A DNA stretch of 64,000 nucleotides from Hermatobates lingyangjiaoensis (GCA_026182355.1 JAPFBL010000001.1:1736001-1800000), one strand, 5' to 3'; counted from the first letter of the stretch, positions 43,558 to 54,929 are shown. Notes: generated from the letters alone by a model not told the origin. Made by a program: numbers and translations.

Positions 43558-43892
43558 TTGTACATCTTTAGGGGCCTGGTTAGCTCAGTGGTTAAAGTAC
43601 TGGACTCTGGGCTGGCAGTCCAGGGTTCAACCCCCATCTGGCCCTCGATTTATTCACGTCGAATACGTCCTTCCTCGGAGAGGACGTTAAGCCTCCGGTC
43701 CCGAGCCTGTACGATGTCAGGTACTCGTTAAAGATCCCTACTCGAAATGCTCTTAAGTTAGGCAAAATTTAGGACTCACAATGTAGAATCTGTAGAATCA
43801 CCGTTCAAACAAAAAGCCGGTAAACGGCTCACGTTAACACCCACTAGGGGACAGGTTTAAAAAAATAAAAAAATAGAAATTGTATACCTTTA
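43558..43892 (+). mobile_element. tRNA-derived SINE with target-site duplication
   Basis: The body starts GGGGCCTGGTTAGCTCAGTG at 43571. An A-box-like TAGCTCAGTGG is at 43581-43591 and a perfect B box GGTTCAACCCC at 43624-43634. The tRNA-like head ends near 43646 and cannot fold as a full functional tRNA: the T stem is mispaired and the anticodon arm is irregular. A unique tail follows, with CGGAGAGGACGTTAAGCCTC, GTTAAAGATCCC and AACGGCTCACGTTAACACCC, then an A-rich end. TTGTACATCTTTA (43558-43570) and TTGTATACCTTTA (43880-43892) are 13-bp target duplications matching at 11 of 13. The GACGTTAA...GTTAAAGATCCC tail resembles a domain shared by SINEs of several invertebrate phyla, but I cannot name it with certainty. 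Confidence 0.88.
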
Positions 43893-43899
43893 ATCGCTT

Positions 43900-45570
43900 A
43901 TATCTGTTAAAGATCTAGATGTCATCAAAATATACAAAGTCATCCATATATCACTATTCAAGGTCCCTGAACAATAATAATATACCAATTAGGTTTTTAG
44001 TTTACAGGAAGTACAGACCTGACTTACTAAAAGTCAGGGGTAGGTCGATCGCGATACCAGTTTATCGACAAAGGATTATTGGTATATCACATGACATGTA
44101 AAAAATAAGATCGGCCTATAATTCAGCCCATCACTGATTGATATACAGGACGGCTAGTCGATGAATTCTAATTTTTTTGATACTTAGGTTACAATGCGAC
44201 AGTAAAAGTAGCTCTAAGCGCAGTAAAGTTGATAAGCTAGTCATTAAGATCCCTCTTACTCTTTACTTTTAATTTTTTTTTAAATTAAGAAAGTAAATAA
44301 AAAAGATTGGGAAGATTGCATCGGGCAAGAAGACAATAAAAACTTATCAGTTATATATGAAATGCGAAGAAGTTTTTTCACGATGAGCTATTACATACAT
44401 CAACATAAATTGTAAGAATTATCAATGTATTTCTAAATAAGATAATTGTGATTTGTTCATTTCATAACTAGCTTGATTGCAGAAAATGTGCGAACAACCC
44501 TGGTTTAAGTGATCGGAGAAATTGCGAAAAAACAATTCGTTATACATCTAGTGATTTTAAATTTGTTTACACCAAAACTGAAGCAGGAAGATTTTCAAGA
44601 AAATTAGACAACCTCCCATTGAAATGGGATGCCATTTGGCAATTTCTACGGTGTGAGCAAACACAGGATCAACGAGACTGACACTTGATTTTTATATTTA
44701 TTGGTTAATTTAGACAGACAATAGAGGACGAGATGGCTATTTCGATTAATCTATTTCGATTGCTACAAACTCAGATTATATATTAAACAAGAGATCATAA
44801 AACAGAGGCTCATGTTAAGATGACTACTGGACTGAAAATGTAGTACAATCAATTACTACATTAACAAAATATACTGAGGAATGGGTTGAAATTACAAACA
44901 ACGTACATTTAGATACTTATAAATTCAATTATTAAAAGTAAATCCTCAGAATAAAGCGAATCCTACAAATGTTGTAAAATGAGATATTTAAAAAGATATA
45001 ATGCTGGTAACTGACTTTAAACTTTGTATTCCCTGTAACTATGTAGGATTTGTAACTCTGACTCTAGACTACTTCATGTGGGAAATGGAAAAGACTGTGT
45101 GAGCATACTTCGGAGAGGACGACAATAATACCCTCGAATCTAAGTCTGCAAGATACCAGTCCAGTGAAATATCCCTACATTAAATAAACCAGAGAGTGTT
45201 TACGTTTGGTACGCCTTTGCTTTAGACAAAGAGCGTTAATAGTCTTGAGGCTTATATGGCTCAAATCATATGAAAAGAGGGCAATAATATGGTAGACAAT
45301 TCTTTACATCTGGTTAGAGACAAATAGGGAACTGACAGAAGTGGGATCTTCGGCGCTTCACGTTGTTATTATTTACATACATACAAATTTTAAAACTTTA
45401 CCAGGTAGGCATCGTAAGCGTATTTTACAGATAAACCAGCTTATTGGAGTGAAGAATAAGGCAATCCTAGCAAGAGGGTTTGACTATATTTACAATCCAA
45501 TACGAGAAAGCAAGAACAAAAATGTATAGCTCTTAAATCATGCGAGGGATTATCATTTTATGAATAAAAC
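43900..45570. other. AT-rich to mixed stretch without supported features
   Basis: Short frames only. A CTTCGGAGAGGACGACAA phrase near 45109 recalls part of the SINE tail but similarity does not extend. Confidence 0.38.
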
Positions 45571-45579
45571 ATACGAAAA

Positions 45580-46190
45580 GTGTATTGAGCCGGCTTCTTG
45601 TTTATGTTTTTAGATAAGCAGAGGAGATAAGACCACAGAGGAGAGCAGCGGGAGGTTAAACTGGAATACCGAGTTATGCATACATCTTTTTTTACCATTC
45701 CCAATACAATATTTTGTGTTTAAAGAAGGATTGGAATTATAAATGGTTTGAGGAGGCAGTGATTGTATGATTTGTGGAGGCGAGGAGAAGGAGAGGGGGA
45801 CAGAAGCAGGCTGGCGCCCTCACTGCATTCCGAGTGCAAGCTATAGATCACGGCCAGGGCAGGGCTCCGGAAACCACCGTGTTCGCCCATTAACCAACTC
45901 CCACACGTCGAAACCAGAAAAACAAACCGAGAAAATCTAATTAAATAAGGGAGAAGTGACCCTCATAAGTCAGACTTGGGCCGGAGTGCCGTCTAATTGG
46001 GAAGGGACCTGGGCAGTGTCACACCTCTGACTGATCGCCTTCTTCGCAATCCCTCTGAGCCCTGGTGCTACCTAACCTTTACTCACCTGCGCTACACCAA
46101 CAAAACTCCATCCTTGCCACTGTCAGCAAACACAAACAAACAACTGCTCCGGCGTTACTCTTCAGCTTCATACCCAGTGCCAATCACATT
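45580..46190. promoter_or_regulatory. GC-richer unique island 15
   Basis: The GC-richest long block of the window, about 600 bp, with a G/A-rich first half and C-rich second half. Overlapping short plus-strand frames at 45997-46295 are not recognisable proteins. Strong candidate for a regulatory or other conserved island. Confidence 0.33.
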
Positions 46191-46199
46191 AAAAACAAA

Positions 46200-46700
46200 A
46201 TAAAAATATTAATATTTATACATATTAATATTCAAATAACTGCGATCATAAATTTACAGTCAGAACGCTCACAAAATATCAAAAAGGTAAAATGAATTTT
46301 AAAATTGGGTTTAAAAACAATAAATTGAATACTAAAAATCGCCTGCAGAATAAAATATCAAGTTTTAAGACGACGGATATATAGAATAAAAAATTGCAAA
46401 CATTATGGATTTAACAGTAAACTATAATAATGATATGATATAAGACAGGAACTACCATGGAGAATTTTATGGAACTGCCACGGAAAACGGAATAAAGACA
46501 GAGACTAACCACCGCGGAAGAACTCAAAATTTTTGGACACAATATTATACATAATTAATAATCAAGAAAATGCAACCAACCATTCAAATTTCCTTTATGC
46601 TTGTACTGACAATGGCAATAATACAAAATGTGAATGAAAATGACATTCAAATAATAAAAAAATAAAACAAATATTAATATCTTATAAATTTAACAATAAA
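46200..46700. other. AT-rich stretch without supported features
   Basis: No recognised element. Confidence 0.42.
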
Positions 46701-46705
46701 TATTA

Positions 46706-46738
46706 AGTAATAATAATAATAATAATAATATATATATA
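46706..46738. repeat. (TAA)n(TA)n microsatellite
   Basis: TAA repeats turning into TA repeats directly before a foldback tail. Confidence 0.9.
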
Positions 46739-46767
46739 CCATGATAAACGACAAACGGTCCTGCAGG

Positions 46768-46915
46768 GCAGATAACACTTAAAATAAACAGTGGCACATA
46801 GACTGAAACATAACAAAAGACTCACTATTCAATATTTCGACCATAAGGGCGGTCAAAATATTGAAAAGTGAGTCTTTTGTTATGTTTCAGTCTATGTGTC
46901 ACTGTTTATTTTAAG
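46768..46915. mobile_element. Foldback Penelope-like tail, family B
   Basis: Near-perfect hairpin: a 66-70 bp arm ACTTAAAATAAACAGTGGCA... is mirrored up to position 46915, with a loop at GACC-ATAAGGGC-GGTC. The loop replaces the CTGAGGA half of the motif, so two 3' halves are joined head to head. Followed by TA-rich DNA to 46950. Confidence 0.75.
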
Positions 46916-46954
46916 TATATATATTAATATATATATTAATATATAAAATAAATT

Positions 46955-47050
46955 CAAAACGAAGGAAACACACAGACATAACTCATATCGATATTTCGAC
47001 CATCGTCGTCATCAGGAGGTGTGAAGAGCGAAGAGCGAAGAGTCCCGCAG
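46955..47050 (-). mobile_element. Penelope-like tail, family K
   Basis: Minus orientation: CTGATGA, C, GAC...GTC, GAA, ATATCGATAT. The outer stem is not convincing. A short (GAGCGAA)3 tandem lies at 47025-47042. Confidence 0.45.
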
Positions 47051-47096
47051 GAAGGCAGGGCGGCGACAGTGTGTACATAAAGAAACATTGGTCTCT

Positions 47097-47215
47097 GTAC
47101 CAGTCCGCTTGGTTTCCCTCCTTTATCTCTCCTGAAGACGGTTCAACCAAAAATTAGAGACTGTAAGTTTGTGTTTTTAATTTCTCTATGTTTCTTTATG
47201 TACATTGAACTGTAT
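47097..47215 (+). mobile_element. Penelope-like tail, family C (copy 3)
   Basis: Closely related to 2775-2895 with the same order of phrases and end (TTGAACT). Confidence 0.65.
47128..47160 (+). ncRNA. Hammerhead-like motif (family C, copy 3)
   Basis: Stem I TCTC/GAGA, intact core CTGAAGA, extra C, stem II GGTT/AACC, then AAA in place of GAA (one core change), AATT, A. Better core than the 2.8-kb copy, but the G-to-A change at G12 would be expected to inactivate it. Confidence 0.48.
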
Positions 47216-47249
47216 TTGTCCATTTCGGATCGTATTTTCATCGAAAAAG

Positions 47250-47370
47250 TGTATATATATATATATATATATATATTTAAAAACAGAAAGAAACACGAAT
47301 GACAACTAAATACTAGGACTCACATTTAATGTTTCAACATTTTTGCAGTCATCCTCAGGGATGGAAGTGA
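47250..47370 (-). mobile_element. Penelope-like tail, family G, with (TA)n
   Basis: Minus strand: CTGAGGA, T, GAC...GTT, GAA, ACATT. A (TA)n run at 47252-47276 bounds its 3' side. Outer stem not supported. Confidence 0.45.
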
Positions 47371-47374
47371 TACG

Positions 47375-48350
47375 GTGTGAAAAAATGTTCAAATAGAAGA
47401 CTAGAGTATACGCAGTGTAACAGAAAAGGGGTAAAAAAAATATTACGAATGAAGGTCCAATAAAGCAGACATAATGAAAGATGAAAGCAAGGTAGTTTTT
47501 GTTCTATCCTATCAACACACCCTCTTAAAACAAAGACTATATCTAAATATATCTAAAGCAGAAGAAAAAAAAAACAACAGGAAAACACCAACCATGGTGT
47601 TATCGGTTGGTTGATTATTAACCAATTATGAAGTTATTTAAAACAGCAATCCCATATACCTTATGATCAGAGAGCCAATTTACCTTATATCGAAAAAATG
47701 TGAAATGCTAAGAAAACTTTTGGTATAATTTTGTAGGTACAAGAGTAATAAAAATGTAAAATGATAATCGTGGACTAAAAGTAGCCCTAGCACATTCAAA
47801 TAGTAAAACCATGGAACATTTTAAAATTAAATTAAAATAGCTACATTTTAATTGGAAAATAGTTCAAAATGTTAAAGATGTGTGGATTATTCGACGTTGT
47901 CAAAACAATCTCTCCAGCTAATTCACTACCACAGGATCTCTTAGGTCACTTAGAGATTTGTTGATGAAAAGAATAATGAACGAGCTCATATGATATATTC
48001 TTATAGAGAAAGCACTAAAAACCAGATATCATGCTGAATACGCGACCACCCTGAATGTTTTTTTGTTCAATAGATAATGAATATTTCTAAATAATAGATC
48101 TATCCAGTTGCAGTGGTCACATAATTATCCCACAACTGAAAACAAATTATAACTCAAGAATCTAGGCAGAGTGTTAAGAAAAGATTCTTTAAAGGTGAAG
48201 CTCATTTTTATGTTAAAATCCAGGGAAATTAAAACCACTGATTGCGTTCATTCATCAGAGACAGAACTTGATGCCTAATTAATGAGAAATAAAGACCTCC
48301 ATTGATTGTGAGAGTAAGTTATTGATTGGGATATATTTGTGTGAGGCATT
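47375..48350. other. AT-rich stretch without supported features
   Basis: No recognised element. Confidence 0.42.
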
Positions 48351-48359
48351 TAAATGTTT

Positions 48360-48600
48360 GCTTCATTGATTAAATGCAGACAGGGTAGCCTGTGTGAGCG
48401 AGGTGGAGAGAGCCCTGATTGATATAGGTGTGCTCTCCAAGAGGGGACAGTGCTCGTGGAGGAGACAGGCGCCGGACCCGGCTTTTTTTTGTTCTTCTCC
48501 TAATCGTTAAATTAAGCTTTATGCTGGGTATTTGAGTGGATGTGTGACAGCTGACCAGGAGTCCTAAATGTCCCAACCAAAACACGTGCTGCTTGATTTC
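48360..48600. promoter_or_regulatory. GC-richer unique island 16
   Basis: Compact high-complexity block including GAGGAGACAGGCGCCGGACC. The minus-strand 71-codon frame across it is not a recognised protein. Confidence 0.28.
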
Positions 48601-48753
48601 TTTCTATAACTGAGTCCTCCAGTTAAACAACACATATGTGAATTTATTTTTATACAAAACTAATTTGGTTTTAGGTTTTTAAAAGCAAAGCCTAATAAAA
48701 AAATTGTGAAATATCAGTAATGCTTCAAAACCACAAATTAACAGAAGCTAAGG

Positions 48754-48850
48754 CAGTGGTTCTCAACAGGGCGCTAACAGCTCTTGGGACTTTGTGCAGG
48801 TTTGAAATGGGTGGTAAGCTAAAAATGCATTCAGATAAGGGGAAAACCAC
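48754..48850. mobile_element. Possible lone hAT terminus
   Basis: CAGTGGTTCTCAACAGGGCG at 48754 has the form of a hAT left end like that at 10666, followed by a GTGGTAAGC phrase. No matching right end or target duplication was found downstream. Confidence 0.35.
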
Positions 48851-48859
48851 CTTAATATA

Positions 48860-50100
48860 AAAAGTATTTAATTCATTGATTCTCTAAACTACTATACACG
48901 TCCATACTGGTAGCTATAAAATATATTTATTCAAGTTTGAGATATACTGTATGATATGTCATAATATCTTTAATACATACTATGATGCAACAATATAAAT
49001 GAAATTAACTGAAACTACAAACAATCACAAATTTTACTACTGCGTTTAAATAAAGAACATTCTTCTCTTTTTTCTTAATATCGTAATTTCAAAAATGGTT
49101 CATGGCTGCCCATAGCTAATGATGCTACTTCCTTTCTGAGGTGAAGGCGATACTGACAGAGGAAACACTACAAACATCAAGATGTTTTATATGGCCTCAG
49201 AGCTCAGGCAGCCTGTAGTAGGTAGATAGTATTAATATGAGATTAAACTAAAACACTAATATCATGACCAAATAATACCTCAAACAAACATAGAAGAGTG
49301 ACGTTATCAAATTGAATTTAAAAAAGTACGAATGTATGATACAAATATTATTTTTGACATATTAGGGAACCCGTTCAACTATATCATATAAATTATAGCG
49401 GCTGAGAAATTGTTTAGTAGAACACTTAGATGAGAGCAGGAAAAATGTCCTGTTTTTGTATTGGGCATTTATTTATATGTACAACATGAAAAAAATGTGT
49501 GTACTTATAGCATTTCTATATGAAATGCTGAATAAAGAAAAATGTTAATGTTTTTAAAATTCCTTTTTTCTTGAAGAGTGGATATTATTTTCAGATTTAA
49601 CTGACTACTTTCTAAGTCAAGTGGATACCGAACAATGCCACAACCGATGTTGCTATATTCATTAACAAAAGTGCAATTAAAATGTAAACTTCAATCCAAG
49701 AGTCACAGATGAAGCTGAACTGTAGTATTTGTGTCAGACGGTAATCATGATAAACACATATTAAACCCTATAACTTAAACGCAAGATTCTGCAAAAGTCA
49801 TGCTAAAAAGTTTTGACTGAAAGTAAAACTTTTAATTGGTAGCCTGCAAAAAAAAAACTAAATTTTAAATATATTTGTTAAAATTAAAGGGTCAAAAGAA
49901 AAGGAATACGCTAACCGTCAAGAAAGAAAAAGAGCTAAGCAAATGAAGAACTTGGGAACACCATTTCAAATAACTCACTCAGTTATCTCCAGATAGAGAA
50001 GAGCAGGATGTCATATCATACTGCAGGTTGTACAACAATCTCATAGTTTTCATACTTGTTTTTTTTTTAACTCATGTAAAATGTATTATAAGTGTATTTG
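48860..50100. other. AT-rich stretch without supported features
   Basis: A mixed segment at 49100-49220 may belong to the hAT-like element above. Nothing else recognised. Confidence 0.38.
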
Positions 50101-50109
50101 TTTTCTGAT

Positions 50110-50260
50110 ATCTGTTACTTTTACCGCTTGCACTAGCACTAATGATGCCTATTGCTTCAAAACTAGTTTTAGGAATTAGTTATATTTACAAAAAAAAAAA
50201 ATCTGGAGTGGCCTACACTCTACTTTACTATAAGTAATTTAATGTCAAATTTCTTGAGTA
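50110..50260 (+). mobile_element. Penelope-like or related retroposon tail, family I (copy 1)
   Basis: CTAATGA, T, GC...GC, TTCAAAAC gives a core-like order with defects. It is followed by A-rich DNA and TCTGGAGTGGCCTACACTCT. The latter phrase recurs in altered form at 54960-54981, where it reads TTGGAGCGGTCTACACTCAA. Confidence 0.4.
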
Positions 50261-50264
50261 TATA

Positions 50265-51025
50265 AAACATAACGTCTCATTTAAGCATAACGTAAACATC
50301 TAAATGGGATATAATTATTAGCCTGTCATTCCTGAGGTAGTACAGATAGTGATTGAAGGACATATCAATTTATAAGCTTATTTTTGTACATCACAAATAA
50401 TTTATTATTTGCAAATAATTTCATTAGTATAACTACAGCAGTAATAACATTTTTGAAAAACCAAAGTGAACATTTCTTGAAACGAAATAGTATCCTACAA
50501 GAGAACATGGCTATTGTTCAAATAGCCAGTAGATTTCTTACATCGTTTACTTGACATCCTTCTACATTGAATATTAATGTAAAATTTTCAAATTTGAAAC
50601 AGTAAAATACTCTTTTTTTCTCTGAAAAACTTCTTAAACAGCGAAGAAAATGTTGTTTTAAGGTGATTTGTTAATTAAAGATGTACGATAATTACAGTTA
50701 TTAATCTCTAAACGAAAGATTTATATTTTGAATTATCTTTTACATTTTTGGTTTTTAACAGAATTATTATACTGGGAATTTTATGGCTTCTTAGTATTTA
50801 ATAAGATCATTTTCCTTCCCCTTTGTCAAATAACATATATACGAATTTTTTTTTAATGAGTGTTATCATTTACCTGCACAATATTATTCCTCTTACATCT
50901 CTTATAAGTCAATAATATATTTTCATTTTTCCATTAGAAACATCAATTTTATCTCAGTGGATTCGCTCAAAAAATTTCTAAGTCAATGTAAACAATGTAA
51001 AAAAATACAAAAAATTCGACAAGTA
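50265..51025. other. AT-rich stretch without supported features
   Basis: No recognised element. Confidence 0.42.
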
Positions 51026-51029
51026 TAGC

Positions 51030-51815
51030 AGGTGATCTCTTAGTCTAGAATAAACAAAGAGTTTTTATATCGTTATTGCTCTTTCCCGTAATTGAAACTT
51101 CATGAATTTTTTTTTGTGAATTGCTAATTTTTTGTTCCATTTTTGGTCAAATTTTCATTATTTTTTAACGAGCCGTTTAGCGTCAAAAAATCATTTTCTG
51201 AAAACACAAATCGTACTGTAACGCCTCTTTAGCGAATGTAATTTCAAACAAAAATATCTCAACTCATTCTCCACATAATGTTCTATTTATAGGCATAGTT
51301 TCATTCTTGTCCGTCAAACAGTATGGCTTGTATCGCTTTCACAAGGTTTGAGATTGAATTATAAGTCAAAATTTTTACATTTTATTGAAAAAAAAATATT
51401 TCCTGTTGTCTTAAAATTCTGAATATATTTTTCGTTTGTTGCATTTGTAACTTCAAAGATAATGTCAAAATTTCAAAACTCTAGGGTTATCAGTTTAGGA
51501 GAAATAAATGTTTTAAAAAAAACGGTTTTTGGCAAAAAAAGTGACTTTCCCATCATGCATAATTCTTCCCAAACAATAGGGATCTTCGTCTAAATGGGGC
51601 CCATTTTTGTGTAAAATATCAACTTGATCCATCAAAGATTCTGGACCGTAGCGTGGTAACAAGCAATGCTAACACACGCAAACACACACAGACATCATCG
51701 TAAAAACGTCATAAAACGACTTCTGGTACCTCAAAACATGTAATTCCGTCAAAATCTCGAGTTCGAATTTTTTCACGATCACTATACTTTACTTATAGTA
51801 AAGTAAAAAAAAACA
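51030..51815. mobile_element. Unassigned dispersed retroposon-like repeat
   Basis: The wording is typical of non-coding repeats found in many arthropod genomes: GGACCGTAGCGTGGTAACAA, an ACACACGCAAACACACACAG run, a CTTCTGGTACCTCAAAACA phrase, and a final perfect 9-bp-armed hairpin TACTTTACT-TAT-AGTAAAGTA at 51785-51805 before an A-rich end. No coding region. Family and exact 5' end are not established. Confidence 0.5.
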
Positions 51816-51819
51816 AAAA

Positions 51820-52225
51820 TAAGTAACCTGAAGTACAGTTAACAAGGAATAACGGTAACTGTATTCTTTTAAAGTTCCCTGACTCTCTTAATTTCAAAAG
51901 AAATTCTGAAGATAAAAAAAATGAAACTAAGAATTAATACTGTGAGGATATTAAGTAAAAGAGCTTCGAAACTCTTCAAGTTAGAGCAGTTCGTCCAGAA
52001 GAACTACAAAAGAACAATACTAAAGTTCTACGACAAGGTGAAAACTGAAACACTGGGGTATTTTGGTTAAGCCTATTAGTTTGTAAGGAAGGCGTAATAG
52101 ACTTATCAGACCAGCAAATCTGATAGAACAATTAGTATTATTTAAGTTTAAGTTGTTGAAATAGCCTGAGTGCACCAAATATTTAAGTCGTAATTGATAA
52201 ATGACAAATTAGTACTACGATAATC
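51820..52225. other. AT-rich stretch without supported features
   Basis: No recognised element. Confidence 0.4.
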
Positions 52226-52750
52226 TAATTGATCGTAGATCAATGATTTATTGATCCTTTGCGTAATGGTCACAAAAGGGCACGCTAATTTGGCTGAGAT
52301 GGCGATAAATATAATTAGAAAATTACTAATTCAAATTGATTCCTCTTGTTTGGGTGGAGATATGGAGTCCAGCGAAAATGCCTCTTGTCTGTTAAGAACA
52401 AATGAATAACAATACGGAACATTACTCTGACTCTAAAGTGAAGAAATGCCAAGGGATATAAAACAGACTAAGGTATCGTAAAACTCTCGGTGAACTGAAT
52501 TATTTACTGCCCAAGTGATTCAAGGGACGAGGTATTTTATGGAGGCCAGAGTAAACAAAAAAGGAACTAAAGCGAGTGAATGCAAGAACTAGGGGTCATT
52601 ATGAATGAAGCGAAGGCAGCCGTGTCGACGGCTGGGGAACCATTACTCGTCTCTCACTAGTCCAGTGCGTTTTAACGAGTCCATTATTTGTCCTCCTTCT
52701 TAGACACTGTGCTTAACGGCTCATTAATACACCGTCTTATCGTATGATTA
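52226..52750. promoter_or_regulatory. GC-richer unique island 17
   Basis: Starts with a spaced palindrome ATTGATC-GTA-GATCAAT (52228-52244) next to TGATTTATTG, a word like an Exd/Hox composite site. Continues as a single-copy, mixed-composition block to about 52750. No coding signal. Confidence 0.33.
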
Positions 52751-52759
52751 CTATTGTAA

Positions 52760-54500
52760 TAGCATTTCTATAAAACGTCCAACAGGCTTCATCAAAACAC
52801 TGCTTGCTATTGGTTACCGTAAACTAAAAATCTCCAGTGGTCCACACAAAACATTACGTTACTGCACCCAGTTTACAAATAACGAACAATCAATTTAACA
52901 ATGGATTTTTGAGATCAAATTGTTTGTTTAGAACAAGTGACGAAGACTAAGAATTTATGTTTCTATTGAATGACTCAGATTCAATAAAATCAAACATGAT
53001 TTAGCGAATAAGATTGCAAAATTATAAGAAAAAGTAACTCATAAGTTATACTTGCAACCGAAATTCAAAGATATTAAAAATATTACTACATCTTATGAAA
53101 GGAAATAATAATGTCACATCATGGATTACTACGAGTATCAATGGGCGAAGTAGAATTTATGTAGAAAATGTACAGTCAATTTTTATGTAAATTATTTTAG
53201 AAAGATAATAAAAACATAAATTAAAATAAAACATTAAAAATATTTTTTTAATTTTGTAACTATATTTAACTTTAAATGATTACCTAATTTTTATTAATTA
53301 ATATATTAAAATATGAATGACTTCAATTGATAATTATTTATTTATTATTTTTCTAACTTTAAAGACGATTTTACTTCAAATAAATTACTTCTATTAATCT
53401 ATATAACTTTGATAAGAGAAAGGTAACGTAATAGGGCAAGTGGCTACAGATGGAACATAACAGTCATAACTTTTAGTTTATATTACATAAACATTTAATA
53501 TTCAAAAAGTAATGTAATTTGTATTAGAAACTACATACACAAAGACAACAATAAATGCAAAATTCCATGGCTATAGACAAACTAAAAATTAGTACTGGTT
53601 TTGATTTAAAATAAGTGAAGTTGCTACCCATGATGTAAGATTTAAAAAAAAAAAAAGAAAAAACTAGGGAACATTCACACAAAAGGCTCTATATATTTTG
53701 TCAAAGTTCATTAAGATTTGTCAAACATGCACCTTGTAAAATGAGTAAACTATTCAATATTCTCAACTAGTTAACTACACATATCTAGACATCATCCTTA
53801 GGATATCAAAATGAACTCAAGAGTATTTCAAAAACTATAATAAAAATATCACTGCGTGACTAATTTGACTGGTCAAAATAAAACTCGATTTGTTTTAGGT
53901 TTAAATGTACCTAATTTACAGTAAAGTAGAAAGGTACACTGTATTTTGCAAGATTAAATAACGTAAGTATAGACTTCAAATATATACGAGTAAAAAGCAT
54001 AACGTACACAAAACTGATTATTCTTGAATATTCAAAACTGTAGATTTTATGCCTTACCTTAAAATGTTTTCGAGAGATTAAGTAATTAAATACTAAAAAT
54101 TCCATGATTATGACGAATAAATTGGATTTCATTATATGAAATAAATTTAAGAAGTATATAAACGATCTAAAATAAAACAGTTAGTTATGAGTTAAAAAGA
54201 ACAAATGTGGATTTGATACCGCACCACTTAGTGATCAATATATGCTGGAAGTTTACACAACTCTTTCAGTTTGATACAAAGTTTAATGCATAATGCTAAA
54301 GAGAGAAAAAAAATGAGGCTATTTATAAGAACCCTTCAATCAATATGTGGTTTTTTATTGAACAAAAATTCTCTCTCTATTATCATATAAAAAAGGAATA
54401 AGGATAAGTAAGAATAAAATGATGCAACTGGTTTACAATGAAAAAAATGTAATTATTTCATGGCTGTACTTTTGCTGATTCTTTACTTAAATTATCAAGT
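52760..54500. other. AT-rich stretch without supported features
   Basis: Includes some of the most AT-rich DNA in the window (53200-53400) and a 73-codon minus-strand frame without recognised domains. Confidence 0.42.
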
Positions 54501-54507
54501 TTACAAA

Positions 54508-54622
54508 ACTGTGTTCTGATAGGAATGAAGAAAGCTTGTTTAGGTTCTAGAAGCGGACAAGATGAGCGAAGTTTTGAGTGATATTTTTATTTGCTGAATG
54601 AAATGGCGAGGGTTGTGTCAAA
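54508..54622. repeat. Inverted repeat, left arm (about 115 bp)
   Basis: Reverse complement of 55740-55856 with about six substitutions and one 4-base indel, roughly 95% identical. Includes GGACAAGATGAGC and GTTTTGAGTGATATTTTTAT. Confidence 0.93.
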
Positions 54623-54790
54623 GTGAGGACGTTTGTCAGAGGGGAAGTCAGATTGGCTCGGAAGGCTGAATGGGATGGTGGCTGTGGGCCAAGAGGCCTG
54701 GAGCTGCGCCAACATGACATGCTGCTCCACACTAACCCTCCACCACTCGATAAACTCGACATCTAATCCTACCAAGTCCTACACAAAAGG
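54600..54790. promoter_or_regulatory. GC-richer unique island 18
   Basis: Follows the left arm of the inverted repeat. Overlapped by a 118-codon plus-strand frame (54633-54989) and two minus-strand frames, none recognised; the frame's C-terminal half is threonine/serine/lysine-rich AT-type sequence. Confidence 0.3.
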
Positions 54791-54929
54791 CGCTTCTTAC
54801 ACTAACTCCCTACATGCTACCTACTCCTCTTCTGTAAACGACACATCTCAACATGTTATCTTATCCTGTATAATACATCAACACTATATTAAATTAACTA
54901 ATCAACTGACTTTAATACAAGCTAAATAT

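Noticed and set aside
43571..43646. Functional tRNA gene
   Set aside because: Pol III boxes are present but the cloverleaf is defective, and the segment is followed by a SINE tail, A-rich end and target duplication.
45100..45180. Second SINE copy
   Set aside because: Only CGGAGAGGACG is shared with the SINE tail; similarity does not extend and pol III boxes are absent.
2805..47160. Fully canonical hammerhead ribozymes
   Set aside because: Every motif has an extra base after CUGANGA, and several have core mutations or no stem I. Called hammerhead-like only.
53770..53830. Additional Penelope-like tail (CTAAGGATGATGTCTAGA on the minus strand)
   Set aside because: Lacks GAA and any convincing stem; a chance resemblance cannot be excluded.
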